A DNA stretch of 64,000 nucleotides. It comes from CAZODA01 sp964578485 (GTDB lineage: Bacteria > Bacteroidota > Bacteroidia > Bacteroidales > Marinilabiliaceae). The notes below the pieces were generated by a model. It was not told where the DNA came from. It did no database searches and was given only the letters and a program-made list of their open reading frames with translations. Made by a program: the position numbers and the translations under genes. The DNA is taken from NCBI GenBank assembly GCA_964578485.1, contig CAZODA010000001.1, positions 124,001-188,000 of the forward strand. Reading direction: 5' to 3'. Below are positions 7,819 to 17,653 of the stretch, one piece after another; position 1 is the first letter of the stretch, and every line of letters starts with the position of its first letter.

Positions 7819-8694
7819 TTACTTAGTTAATATATTTAACACATATTCAATTAATTCTTTAATCACATTTTTATAATCTTTACTGTATGTTCCAGCCAAA
7901 CGATTGGCAATTACGACACATACTGTAGCTGCCTGATGCCCAAGCAATTTAGATAATCCGTAAATAGCTGAACATTCCATTTCATAATTCATAATCCGTC
8001 TATCCTTAAAGCGAAAAGAAGTCAGCTTATCGTTTATTTCCGACATAGCCAAAGGCAGGCGGATTACTCTTCCTTGCGGTCCATAGAAACCGGGGGCAGA
8101 AACGGTTAAGCCGGTCATTATTTTTTCTCCTTTTAATTGCTCAAACAATTCCCTTTCGCCGGCAACAAAATAGGGATCTGTCAGGGAGGCTTTCCAGCCT
8201 GTATGCTTCACAAATGCCTCTTCATATTCATGTACACTCACTTTATCCCGTCCCTGATAAAAATTCAATAAACCATCAAAACCTATGGCCATTTCCGACA
8301 GCAGCCAGGTGTCAACAGGTAGATCTTTCTGCAAAGATCCGCAAGTTCCAATCCTGACTATCCTTAAGGCCCTGTGTTTTTCTTTTACCTGTCGGCTCGA
8401 AAAATCAACATTTACAAGAGCGTCCAATTCATTTAAAACTATATCGATATTATCTGTACCTATACCGGTTGACAAAACTGTGATACCAACATTATTATAT
8501 AAACCTGTTTTCCAGATAAATTCACGATTAGCACCTTCACTGATGATTTTCTGAAAAAATCCTGCAACAACATCCACTCTTCCCGGATCGCCAACTAAAA
8601 TTACATTATCGGCGATATCCTCAGGCTTCAAATGAAGATGAAAAATTGATCCATCAGGATTAATTATTAATTCAGATTCAGCTATTGGTAACAT
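7819..8694 (-). CDS. Nucleoside phosphorylase (uridine phosphorylase-like)
   Basis: 291 residues, the full length of the PNP/UDP phosphorylase family. The phosphate-binding motif VGDPGRVDVVAG is near residue 34, RIGTCGSLQ is the second phosphate/ribose loop, and NYEMECSAIYGL carries the Met-Glu pair that contacts ribose. The reaction is phosphorolysis of a nucleoside to base plus ribose-1-phosphate in salvage. Substrate choice between uridine and purine nucleosides is not certain; the overall layout is closest to uridine phosphorylase-like proteins of Bacteroidota. It heads a probable two-gene unit with the transglutaminase-like gene, and a 277-bp AT-rich divergent spacer separates it from the DUF4293 gene. 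Confidence 0.8.
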   Translation of the reverse strand: MLPIAESELIINPDGSIFHLHLKPEDIADNVILVGDPGRVDVVAGFFQKIISEGANREFIWKTGLYNNVGITVLSTGIGTDNIDIVLNELDALVNVDFSSRQVKEKHRALRIVRIGTCGSLQKDLPVDTWLLSEMAIGFDGLLNFYQGRDKVSVHEYEEAFVKHTGWKASLTDPYFVAGERELFEQLKGEKIMTGLTVSAPGFYGPQGRVIRLPLAMSEINDKLTSFRFKDRRIMNYEMECSAIYGLSKLLGHQAATVCVVIANRLAGTYSKDYKNVIKELIEYVLNILTK

Positions 8695-8971
8695 AAAAAA
8701 AAGCTTTAGTATTATTCAAAATAATACAAAAAAAATGAAAATTCAATTAAATTGTTATCAACATCCTTGTTAATATTCTAATTATCAGAGTAGTATTAAA
8801 AATAAGTTTAGTTTACATTTTAATAATTTAGCATAAATTCCTTCTTTTCCTCATATTTTCATAAGTGTAGGCAGTCTTATTAATTACAAGAAAAATTATT
8901 TTTTTACCTTATATAACTTTCAAATTATGGCTTATAAACAGATTCTTACTATTTTTGAAAAAAAATAAATC

Positions 8972-9427
8972 ATGATTCAGCGTATTCAAACAGTTTATTT
9001 ATTTATAGCCTTAGTATTAACCGGCTGTTTGTTTTTTTTAGACTTAGCCGAGTTTTCTACAATAAGTGACCATTTGCTACTTCAAATTAATGGAATAACA
9101 AGCAGTGAAACAAGTATAATAATGATGCCTACTGTAGCATTATTTTTATTACAAATCATTACTTCCATTAGTATTGTCACTTCAATTTTTTTATACAAAA
9201 AACGAATACTTCAAATTCGTTTATCAGGCTTTAACATGGGTTTACTTCTTGGAATATCAGTATTAATTTTCTATTTCAGTAAAGTCGCAGCAAGGGAGTT
9301 TGATGCAGAATTAGCTTTCAGGTGGCCACTGGTCCTTCCTTTAATTTCTATCATATTTGTTTATTTAGCGATAAGAGCCATTGGAAAAGATGAAGCTTTA
9401 ATCAGGAGCCTTGACCGAATAAGATAA
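8972..9427 (+). CDS. DUF4293 integral membrane protein
   Basis: 151 residues with four hydrophobic segments (near residues 7-24, 47-68, 78-96 and 110-130). The start MIQRIQTVYL and overall layout are those of DUF4293, a small inner-membrane family nearly restricted to Bacteroidota. No function is known. A TATTTTTG sequence at 8950-8957 fits the -7 box 14 bp before the ATG. The stop is 15 bp from the convergent sucB stop, so the two transcripts must overlap or share a terminator. Confidence 0.8.
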   Translation: MIQRIQTVYLFIALVLTGCLFFLDLAEFSTISDHLLLQINGITSSETSIIMMPTVALFLLQIITSISIVTSIFLYKKRILQIRLSGFNMGLLLGISVLIFYFSKVAAREFDAELAFRWPLVLPLISIIFVYLAIRAIGKDEALIRSLDRIR

Positions 9428-9442
9428 AGAGGCAACAAGAGC

Positions 9443-10756
9443 TTAAAGACCCAGTAACATTTCACCCGGACTTTTGCCTCCGGATAAAATTAAAAGGGGA
9501 TTTTCAATCATATTTTTTACATACATTAAAAAACTAACTGAATCTTTTCCATCAATAATTCTATGATCATAACTCAATGCCAGGTACATTACGGGTTTAA
9601 TTTCAATTTTTCCTTTTAGGGCAACAGGCCTTTCAACAATATTATGCATACCAATAATAGCTGATTGTGGAGGATTAATAAGCGGGGTTGACAGCATTGA
9701 GCCAAAGACCCCTCCATTAGTGAGTGTAAAAGTTCCGCCTGTCATTTCTTCCAAAGAGATCCTTCCATTACGGACTTTCTCTGTCAACAATTTAAGATTT
9801 GATTCTATTTCATGCAGGGCTAATTTATCAACATTTCTAACTACCGGCACCATTAAGCCTTTTGGCGATTGAATTGCAACAGAGATATCCACATAATCAG
9901 GAGTTATTATTTCATCATCCTCAATCATACTGTTAACAATTGGATATTTCTCCAGGGCATAGGCAGAGGCTTTCATAAAAAATGAAATAAGGCCGATTTT
10001 AAAACCAAATTTATCAACAAAGGCATCCTGATATTTTTTCCTAAGATCCAGCAATTCCGACATATCAACTTCATTAAAAGTTGTAAGCATCGCTGTTTCA
10101 TTTTTCACCTGAACCAATCTTTTACTTATCTGGCGCCTGAGTTGTGATATTCTTTGACGTTTAACAGTTCTATTTTTCAGCACTTGCTGATCTCTATTCT
10201 CTTCGCCCTCTAATGCAACTATTGAATCAATATCGGAAGCTGTAATTCTTCTTAATCCATCTATGACATCTTGAAGGTCCAAATTTTCTGCTTTCATTCT
10301 TTCACGCGCAAGGGGCGTTATTTTTATTGAAGGCGATTTTCCGGCTTTCTCATTTTTTTCAAATTCCTGATCTTTTTTAAAACTTTCATCAGCATTTTCA
10401 AACACATCATCTTTGACTACAACTTCCTCAGTCCCGGCAAGCTTAGTTTCAACACCATCCACCTCAAACTCTTCGGCTTTGAAGTCTATTTGTGCCTGAA
10501 CCTTATTCTCCTCAACAGCCACTGAAGTATCAATGTTGCAAATCACTGAATTAACCTTTACAAGATCACCTTCATTTACAAGTATTTTAATTTTTCCTGA
10601 TACAGGAGCGGTAACAGCTAAGGTCGCTTTATCAGATTCTATTTCAGCAATCTCCTGATTTTTTTGAATAAAATCACCATCTGCCACCATCCATAATGAC
10701 AATTCAACTTCTGAAATAGATTCTCCCGGAGTTGGAGCTTTAACTTCTTCTATCAT
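9443..10756 (-). CDS. sucB: Dihydrolipoyllysine succinyltransferase, E2 of 2-oxoglutarate dehydrogenase
   Basis: 437 residues. An N-terminal lipoyl domain has the lipoylated lysine in ESDKATLAV (Lys ~43). It is followed by an acidic linker, a peripheral-subunit-binding domain (ITPLARERMKAENLDL), and the catalytic domain ending with the active-site motif YDHRIIDGKDSVSF (HRxxDG). It transfers succinyl from lipoamide to CoA in the TCA cycle. It lies 104 bp downstream of sucA on the same strand, the usual E1-E2 order. The E3 lipoamide dehydrogenase is not in the window. Confidence 0.95.
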   Translation of the reverse strand: MIEEVKAPTPGESISEVELSLWMVADGDFIQKNQEIAEIESDKATLAVTAPVSGKIKILVNEGDLVKVNSVICNIDTSVAVEENKVQAQIDFKAEEFEVDGVETKLAGTEEVVVKDDVFENADESFKKDQEFEKNEKAGKSPSIKITPLARERMKAENLDLQDVIDGLRRITASDIDSIVALEGEENRDQQVLKNRTVKRQRISQLRRQISKRLVQVKNETAMLTTFNEVDMSELLDLRKKYQDAFVDKFGFKIGLISFFMKASAYALEKYPIVNSMIEDDEIITPDYVDISVAIQSPKGLMVPVVRNVDKLALHEIESNLKLLTEKVRNGRISLEEMTGGTFTLTNGGVFGSMLSTPLINPPQSAIIGMHNIVERPVALKGKIEIKPVMYLALSYDHRIIDGKDSVSFLMYVKNMIENPLLILSGGKSPGEMLLGL

Positions 10757-10860
10757 AAGCGGTCAAATATTTTAAAACCAATATTGATGAGATATAGTCT
10801 GTTATTTCTTTAAATCACCATGCAATTATATTCAGGTAAAAAATAAATTTTACTAAGTTT

Positions 10861-13680
10861 TTAAATTGAAAATCTTGGTGGCTCATTAAAATAATAGTGA
10901 ACTTTTAAGATTTCTTCCCGCGTTTTTCCCTCTATGCATTCCAAGCGACAATATGGAAGATTTAATTCACAATGACATTTCTTAAACACCTTGTTAATAA
11001 TCTCCTCCTGCCCCACTGTATGTAGGCCTGTCAGGCCGGTTGCAGGACTGGCGCTGGCAATTCGTGCCACAGGAATCAGCTTTTTATCGGGGAGCATACT
11101 CCTTATATAATTCCATGCCCCCATATTTTCGGGTTCTTCTTGCAGCCACAAGGTCAACATAGCCTTATTGTATTTTTCAAATATGGCTTCAATGACAGCT
11201 TTTGGGAAGGGATGCAACTGTTCAATTCTAACAAGTGCCACATCCATGGCATTCAATTCAATTTTACGCGCCAATAAATCATAATATATCTTTCCCGAAC
11301 ATAAAACCAAGCGTGTAACAGAACTTGCTTCAGCATTTTCATCATCTATCACCTCTTTAAAGCTTCCGTTTTGTAAGTCATTCAAAGTGGAGATACAAGA
11401 GGGATGCCTTAAAAGGCTTTTAGGTGTAAAAACAATCATTGGCACTCTAAAGTTACGCTTCACCTGTTGTCGTAGTGCATGGAACAAATTAGCAGGTTGT
11501 GTAATATTCATCACCTGCATATTATTACGCGCGGCTATTGAGAGGAATCTTTCTATACGAGCACTTGAATGTTCCGGTCCTTGCCCTTCATATCCATGAG
11601 GGAGATAAAGAACTAAGCCGTTCATAAGTCCCCATTTTTCTTCTGCCGAGCTAATATACTGATCAATAATAACCTGTGCATTATTGGCAAAGTCGCCAAA
11701 CTGCGCTTCCCAAATAGTTAATCCATCGGGAACACCTAATGCATATCCATATTCAAAACCCATAACACCATATTCCGAAAGGCTTGAGTTATAAACGTTA
11801 AAGGCTGTGGGATTATCTTTAAGATGCTTTAAGGGCATATATCGTTCATTCATATCTTCGAGGGTAAAGCTGGCATGTCTGTGGGCAAAAGTCCCTCTTT
11901 CAGAATCCTGGCCACTAAGTCTAACACTATGCCCCTCATTTACGAGAGTAGCGTAGGCCAAAATTTCAGCCATTGCCCAGTCAACTTTGTTATTTTCCAT
12001 CATCTGCTTCCTAAATGCCAAAATTCTATACACTTTATTAAAAAAGTGCTTATCATCGGGCAGATGGTTTAACTTTTCACATAAACTTTTAATAAGATCA
12101 AGGGCTACTCCTGTTTTTATTTTTTTATCAAAATCTTCTTGTTTTGGATAAGATAAATGATTCCATAAATCGGGCATAAAGCGGGTAATACGAATTTTTT
12201 CTATTTTTCCTGAAGCTTCAAATTCCTGTTCCAGAAGAATGTCAAAATCATCGACAATTTTATTCATTTCCTTCCCCGATAAAATTCCTGCTTTCTCAAG
12301 ATGTCTGCCATAAATATCGCGAGGATTAGGGTGAGAAGCAATGATTTTATAGAGAGTGGGCTGTGTAAAGCGAGGTTCATCCCCTTCATTATGTCCATAT
12401 TTTCTATATGATAAAATATCAATAAAAATATCAACATTAAACTTATGTCTGAACTCCATTGCCAGCTCAAAAACGTAAGCAATAGCTTCAGCATCGTCGC
12501 CATTAACATGAAAAACAGGGCTGTTAATTACTTTTCCCACATCAGTACTATAGGTGCTTGATCTTGCTTCGAGATAATTTGTAGTAAAACCTACCTGATT
12601 ATTTATTACCACATGAATAGTACCCCCTGAGTTATAACCCGGTAATTTTGACATTTGAACAACTTCATAAACAACTCCTTGACCTGCAATAGCAGCATCT
12701 CCATGAATAATAACAGGCACAACTTTATCAAAATTCTGCTTATAAGCATGGTCTATCCTTGATCGTGCCAATCCGGCCGCGACCGGTGTTACAGCTTCAA
12801 GGTGCGATGGATTTGGAATCAAGCTGACTCTTATATTTTTTCCTTTTTCAGTTTTAACAACATTGTCGTATCCAAGGTGATACTTAACATCACCGAGCGA
12901 GATATCATCATCATAATCGTTTGCAACAAATTCGTGAAAGACCTTTCTAAAAGGTTTTCCCAAAATATTTGTAAGAACATTTAAACGTCCTCTATGAGTC
13001 ATTCCCACAACAAACTCTTCCACTCCCATTTCAGCCCCTTTTTCAAACAAAATATGCAATCCCGGTATCAGTCCTTCCGATCCTTCAAGGGAAAATCTTT
13101 TTTGCCCAACAAATCTTCTATGCACAAAAGCTTCAAAACCAACTGCCTGTGCCAATTGAACAAAAATGCTTTTTTTCTTTTTTGCAGAATAATTTGGCAG
13201 ATTTCTCCTTGACTCCATTTTTTCCTTTAACCACTTAACCATTTCGGGTTTTCTAACATAGAGATATTCCACGCCTATTGATCTGCAATAAGTTTCCTGT
13301 AAATGGTCGATTATTTGCTGTAAGCTGGCGCGTCCTATTCCTATTTGGTTGCCTGCCTCAAAAGTAGTTTGCAGATCTGATTCTTCTAAGCCAAAGTTTT
13401 CGATATCAAGTGTAGGATAATAGGATCGTCGGGAGCGTACAGGATTGGTTTTTGTAAAGAAATGCCCTCTTTGCCGATATCCATGAATTAGATTTAATAC
13501 ATTAAATTCTTTATTAATATTGTATTCAGAGAGGGCCGAAAAATTAGCGAGTGCAAAATCAAAACCTTTAAAAAAAAGCCCGAATTCTTTATCGACAGAA
13601 TTTTTATCTTTCAGATATTGCCGATATAACCATTCAATTGTTTGACTGTCACTATTACTGATAAAGGAAAAATCATCCAT
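10861..13680 (-). CDS. sucA: 2-oxoglutarate dehydrogenase E1 component
   Basis: 939 residues when started at the Met of MDDFSFISNSD; this fits the family N-terminus (SNSDSQTIEWLYRQYLKD) better than an in-frame Met 39 bp upstream. Visible motifs: the HGYRQRGHF signature near residue 65, the substrate-binding THRGRLNVL, the ThDP-binding stretch GDAAIAGQGVVYE to INNQVGF, RKYGHNEGDEP, and the C-terminal transketolase-like SGQDSERGTFAHRHA. It decarboxylates 2-oxoglutarate and succinylates E2 lipoamide. sucA-sucB form an operon. A complete E1 is not universal in anaerobic Bacteroidales, so it suggests an oxidative or facultative lifestyle (inference). Confidence 0.95.
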   Translation of the reverse strand: MDDFSFISNSDSQTIEWLYRQYLKDKNSVDKEFGLFFKGFDFALANFSALSEYNINKEFNVLNLIHGYRQRGHFFTKTNPVRSRRSYYPTLDIENFGLEESDLQTTFEAGNQIGIGRASLQQIIDHLQETYCRSIGVEYLYVRKPEMVKWLKEKMESRRNLPNYSAKKKKSIFVQLAQAVGFEAFVHRRFVGQKRFSLEGSEGLIPGLHILFEKGAEMGVEEFVVGMTHRGRLNVLTNILGKPFRKVFHEFVANDYDDDISLGDVKYHLGYDNVVKTEKGKNIRVSLIPNPSHLEAVTPVAAGLARSRIDHAYKQNFDKVVPVIIHGDAAIAGQGVVYEVVQMSKLPGYNSGGTIHVVINNQVGFTTNYLEARSSTYSTDVGKVINSPVFHVNGDDAEAIAYVFELAMEFRHKFNVDIFIDILSYRKYGHNEGDEPRFTQPTLYKIIASHPNPRDIYGRHLEKAGILSGKEMNKIVDDFDILLEQEFEASGKIEKIRITRFMPDLWNHLSYPKQEDFDKKIKTGVALDLIKSLCEKLNHLPDDKHFFNKVYRILAFRKQMMENNKVDWAMAEILAYATLVNEGHSVRLSGQDSERGTFAHRHASFTLEDMNERYMPLKHLKDNPTAFNVYNSSLSEYGVMGFEYGYALGVPDGLTIWEAQFGDFANNAQVIIDQYISSAEEKWGLMNGLVLYLPHGYEGQGPEHSSARIERFLSIAARNNMQVMNITQPANLFHALRQQVKRNFRVPMIVFTPKSLLRHPSCISTLNDLQNGSFKEVIDDENAEASSVTRLVLCSGKIYYDLLARKIELNAMDVALVRIEQLHPFPKAVIEAIFEKYNKAMLTLWLQEEPENMGAWNYIRSMLPDKKLIPVARIASASPATGLTGLHTVGQEEIINKVFKKCHCELNLPYCRLECIEGKTREEILKVHYYFNEPPRFSI

Positions 13681-13856
13681 CAATTTATCACTAAATATTA
13701 CATTAACAATAATAATCACAAAGGCATTACAAGCGAATAATTCAAAATTGATTTAGCTGTAAAGCACCATTAATATCAATCGTGATTAGTCTATCCGTTC
13801 AGAATAATGTTTTTAGCTTATTATTTTTCAAATATTTCCAAGCTTATCATCAGTTA

Positions 13857-13889
13857 TTTGTTTCTATAATAAGTTTCTGAGTATATTTG
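13857..13889 (+). promoter_or_regulatory. Bacteroidota-type promoter of the AddB-like gene
   Basis: TTTG (13857-13860) and TATATTTG (13882-13889) are separated by 21 bp and match the -33 TTTG and -7 TAnnTTTG elements. The ATG at 13911 is 21 bp downstream. This argues against the in-frame TTG at 13887 as start, because that codon lies inside the -7 box. Confidence 0.6.
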
Positions 13890-13910
13890 AATTTGGCTAA
13901 AACGAATAAT

Positions 13911-16760
13911 ATGCAAACATTTCTTGAACAAATTGCAAACTATTTTATCACTAAGCATTTAACAGAACTAAACGATTTTTGTTTTGTTTTTCCCGGTAAG
14001 CGTGCAGCTCTCTTTTTCAATCGCTACTTATCACGAAATGTAAAACAAGTTATTTGGGCTCCTCGCACCATCACTATCACTGAGTTATATCAAGATCTTT
14101 GTCCTTTGCCGGTAGCTGATCCTATTTCCTTACTATTCAAGTTACACCTTAGTTATAAAAAGGTAGTATCTCCGGATATCACCATAGATGAATTTATTCC
14201 AAGCGGTGAAATGATTTTAAATGATTTTAATGATATCGACAAATATTTAATTGATACTCAGCTTCTTTACTCCAATATTTATGCTTTAAAAGAATTAAGT
14301 GATGATTACAGCCATCTTTCAGAGGAACAAAAAAAAGCGATACAATCTTTTTGGAGTAGTTTCAACCCCGATAATATATCTAAGCAACAAGAGTTTTTCC
14401 TTCAACAATGGGGCAAAATGGATCAGTTGTATAATGAATTTCGAAAAGATTTATTAAATGATAATGAAGCTTATGAGGGAATGTTATACCGTTTTGTTGC
14501 AGAAAAAACAAAAGAAGAAGGGTCCTTAACTCTTCCATACAAAAAAATTATTTTTTCAGGTTTTAATGCACTTAACAGTTGCGAAAAAATCTTATTCAAG
14601 CATCTTCGTGATCAAAAGACAGCAATGTTTTTTTGGGATTATCCGAAATGGATAATGAATAATGAAGGGGAAGACAAAGCGGTTGAACACGAAGCTTCTA
14701 TATTTTTAAAAAGCAATCTTATAGATTTCCCTTCTCCGAACGATTGGATTGATTCTTTTGCAGATTCTTTTCCTGAAATCACAATTGCTTCAGCTCCAAA
14801 TGAATTAGTTCAGGCACAAACGGCCCATCAGTATCTCAAAGAGTTTGCAGAATTGGATCAAGAACATGAAAACACTGCAATATTACTTGCTGATGAACAA
14901 CAATTGTTGCCTATTTTATACTCTCTTCCTTCAGAATATCCATCTATCAATGTTACTTTGGGTTATCCCTTAAAAAACACGCCTGCATTTTCGTTGGTTG
15001 AAAGCTTACTTACTCTGCAGCATACCACAAGAGTTACTAAGAAGGGAAAAACTTGGTTTTATTATAAAGATGTAATTTCATTACTCAGGCATCAATATAT
15101 TACTCTATTGACAAAGGGGGAGAATAATGTATTGGTAAATGAATTAATAAAATCGAATCAAATTTTTATCGAAAAGGAACAATTAAGTTCCTTTTCCTTA
15201 ATAAAAAATATTTTCACAAAAGTTACCACTCAGGAAGAACTCCCAATTTATCTTAAAGAATTATTGTTAAAAATTTATCAGGCATTAAAAGTAGAGCAAA
15301 ACAATAATATTGAAACTGAATTTATTTTCCATCTGTATTTAACTATTAAGAGGCTTTCCGATATTTTATCGAATTGGGAAGAAAAGCCTTCCATAGAAAC
15401 CTGGAAATCCTTATTTAAAAAATTAGCAGCTAAGCGAAAAGTGCCCTTCCAGGGTGAACCTGTAAAGGGGCTTCAGGTCATGGGTGTATTGGAATCGAGA
15501 ACCTTAGACTTTAAAAACCTTGTCATCATTGGACTTAACGAAGGGGTATTTCCTGCAACAAGTTATTCAAACACTCTTATTCCATATAATTTAAGAAGGG
15601 GATACGGATTACCTGCCAAAGAAAATCAAGATGCAATTTTTGCCTATTATTTTTATAGATTAATACACAGGGCAAAAACTGTAAAGCTCATTTACACCAC
15701 AAGCCAATCGTTAACGGAAGAAGGTGAAATGAGTCGTTTTCTTCAGCAACTTTACTACGAATATGAAGGGAAGCTTATCACTGAATCTGTTCGTCAGGAG
15801 GTAAATTCTTCTTTAAATCTTAAAATAATTGCCCACAAAACACCTGAAGTGATAAGCAAATTAGACGAGTGGCTTAAACCCGGAGGTCCATATTTGTCAC
15901 CAAGTGCTTTAAGTACTTATATTGAATGTCCTTTACGTTTTTATTACAAATACATTGTAGGTATAAAGGAAGCTGAAGAAATCATTGAAGACCTTGATCC
16001 CAGAGTTTTTGGGAATCTATTCCATCAGCTTATTGAAAAGCTTTATTCACAGTTTATAGGCTTAACTATTGAGCCTAAAGATATTCAGGCAATAATGGAT
16101 AACAAGTCTTTATTAAAGAGTGTTTTCGATGAAGTTTTTTCTAAAAACATCCCCTTCATTGGTCAGGAATCTTCCTTATTTATTGATTTACAAGGAAAGA
16201 ATTTTCTGGTTTATGAGGTTCTTCAAAAATATATGCTTCGTTTTCTTGAATGCGATAGACAGGATGCACCATTTATTTTAGATGCTTTAGAAGAAAATGT
16301 AAAGACTCAAATTGAACTGGAAAATGGGCTTACTGTAAATATAGGAGGTAATATTGACCGTGTTGATATTAAAAATGGTGTTTTACGAATTATTGATTAT
16401 AAAACCGGTAAAGCACAAAAGAAAATCACCAACATTGAAGATCTATTTAACCAAGAGAAACATTCAGATCAAAAGGCTGTTTTTCAAACCTCCTTATATG
16501 CCCTCATTAAATCCCGAACTACCGAACATTCGCATATTCAACCCTGTGTAATATCTATCAGAGATCTCTATGGAGAATATGATATTAATCTTTATATGAA
16601 CAAAAACGTCATCACTTTTGATTCAATAAAAGAAAATTTTCTCCCTGAATTAGACTTTCTTCTGATGGAACTTTTTAATCCTGCTATCCCTTTTGAGCAA
16701 ACTACTAATGTAAAGAACTGTGATTATTGTCTCTTTAGGCAACATTGTCAAAGAGATTAA
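13911..16760 (+). CDS. PD-(D/E)XK nuclease family protein, AddB-like recombination exonuclease subunit
   Basis: 949 residues. The N-terminal part (CFVFPGKRAALFFNRYL) resembles the inactivated helicase-like fold of AddB. The C-terminal ~280 residues form a RecB-type nuclease: SPSALSTYIECPLRFYYKY (first cluster cysteine), FGNLFHQLIEKLY (catalytic His region), IDRVDIKNGVLRIIDYKTGK (catalytic D...DxK), and a terminal CDYCLFRQHC triplet of cysteines that with the first Cys would bind a 4Fe-4S cluster. The expected role is double-strand-break end resection with an AddA-type helicase. No AddA is in the window, so the partner must be elsewhere. The stop is 17 bp from the convergent trmD stop. Confidence 0.8.
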   Translation: MQTFLEQIANYFITKHLTELNDFCFVFPGKRAALFFNRYLSRNVKQVIWAPRTITITELYQDLCPLPVADPISLLFKLHLSYKKVVSPDITIDEFIPSGEMILNDFNDIDKYLIDTQLLYSNIYALKELSDDYSHLSEEQKKAIQSFWSSFNPDNISKQQEFFLQQWGKMDQLYNEFRKDLLNDNEAYEGMLYRFVAEKTKEEGSLTLPYKKIIFSGFNALNSCEKILFKHLRDQKTAMFFWDYPKWIMNNEGEDKAVEHEASIFLKSNLIDFPSPNDWIDSFADSFPEITIASAPNELVQAQTAHQYLKEFAELDQEHENTAILLADEQQLLPILYSLPSEYPSINVTLGYPLKNTPAFSLVESLLTLQHTTRVTKKGKTWFYYKDVISLLRHQYITLLTKGENNVLVNELIKSNQIFIEKEQLSSFSLIKNIFTKVTTQEELPIYLKELLLKIYQALKVEQNNNIETEFIFHLYLTIKRLSDILSNWEEKPSIETWKSLFKKLAAKRKVPFQGEPVKGLQVMGVLESRTLDFKNLVIIGLNEGVFPATSYSNTLIPYNLRRGYGLPAKENQDAIFAYYFYRLIHRAKTVKLIYTTSQSLTEEGEMSRFLQQLYYEYEGKLITESVRQEVNSSLNLKIIAHKTPEVISKLDEWLKPGGPYLSPSALSTYIECPLRFYYKYIVGIKEAEEIIEDLDPRVFGNLFHQLIEKLYSQFIGLTIEPKDIQAIMDNKSLLKSVFDEVFSKNIPFIGQESSLFIDLQGKNFLVYEVLQKYMLRFLECDRQDAPFILDALEENVKTQIELENGLTVNIGGNIDRVDIKNGVLRIIDYKTGKAQKKITNIEDLFNQEKHSDQKAVFQTSLYALIKSRTTEHSHIQPCVISIRDLYGEYDINLYMNKNVITFDSIKENFLPELDFLLMELFNPAIPFEQTTNVKNCDYCLFRQHCQRD

Positions 16761-16777
16761 AAAATATTTCTTTCTTT

Positions 16778-17470
16778 TCAGCTGTTGTCATCCGCATCAT
16801 TCAGCAAATCGGGTCTTAATTTTTTTGTTCTTTCTATGGCTTGTTCCATCCTCCATTTATCGATATTTGCCTGATGCCCTGATAATAAAACATCAGGAAC
16901 TTTCCAATTGCGAAAAACTGAAGGTCGTGTATAAACCGGAGGTGCAAGCAGCTTGTCCTGAAAAGAATCACTCAAGGCAGATGTTTCATCAGAAATAACT
17001 CCGGGTATCAATCTTACAACAGCATCTACCACAACAGCAGCCGCAAGCTCACCACCTGTAAGAACATAATCTCCTATTGATATTTCCTTTGTAATAAAAT
17101 GCTCACGTATTCTATGATCTACTCCCTTATATCGTCCACATAAAATAATAATATTCTTAAGTAAGGAAAGTTTATTTGCCATAGGCTGATCAAAGCATTG
17201 CCCATCGGGACTCATATATATAATTTCATCATAAGTTCGTTCCTTTTTCAGCTTTTCAATTAATTTTGCAACAGGCTCAATTTGTAAAACCATACCTGCC
17301 CCACCACCATAAGGATAGTCATCAACCTTATGATGTTTATCAGTAGAATATTCCCTTATATTGTGTATATTTAAGGAAATGCTTTTTTTTTCAGTTGCCC
17401 GTTTAATGATTGAATCATTAAAGGGCCCATGAAACATTTCCGGGAAAAGTGTCAAAATATCAATCTGCAT
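16778..17470 (-). CDS. trmD: tRNA (guanine-N1-)-methyltransferase
   Basis: 230 residues starting at MQIDILTLFPEMF, the canonical TrmD N-terminus; an open frame extends 99 bp upstream but encodes an unrelated hydrophobic stretch. The trefoil-knot SAM site is visible as YPYGGGAGMV, ILCGRYKGVDHR and SIGDYVLTGGELAA. The C-terminal VYTRP and LLSGHQANIDKWR are also typical. It methylates G37 of tRNAs to prevent frameshifting. It is a stand-alone copy, not in an rpsP-rimM-trmD-rplS operon. Confidence 0.95.
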   Translation of the reverse strand: MQIDILTLFPEMFHGPFNDSIIKRATEKKSISLNIHNIREYSTDKHHKVDDYPYGGGAGMVLQIEPVAKLIEKLKKERTYDEIIYMSPDGQCFDQPMANKLSLLKNIIILCGRYKGVDHRIREHFITKEISIGDYVLTGGELAAAVVVDAVVRLIPGVISDETSALSDSFQDKLLAPPVYTRPSVFRNWKVPDVLLSGHQANIDKWRMEQAIERTKKLRPDLLNDADDNS

Positions 17471-17653
17471 TTCCACAATTTTTGAATCACAAAGATACAA
17501 AAGGGAAATAAAGAAAAATATTTTCAATCTCAATATAGTTAAAGGAAATAATAAAAAAACTTTGACCATTGGCCGTAATGTGATATATTCGTATTATAAA
17601 AAATGGATTTTGCCATGGCCGGCAAAAAAGTATGATCCCTAAACATCCAAGTG

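Noticed and set aside
13887..13911. TTG start for the AddB-like protein adding eight residues.
   Set aside because: The TTG lies inside a well-formed -7 promoter box, and the downstream ATG starts the conserved region.
17470..17569. 33-residue N-terminal extension of TrmD.
   Set aside because: The extension is hydrophobic and unlike any TrmD, and the canonical start MQIDILTLFPE is at 17470.
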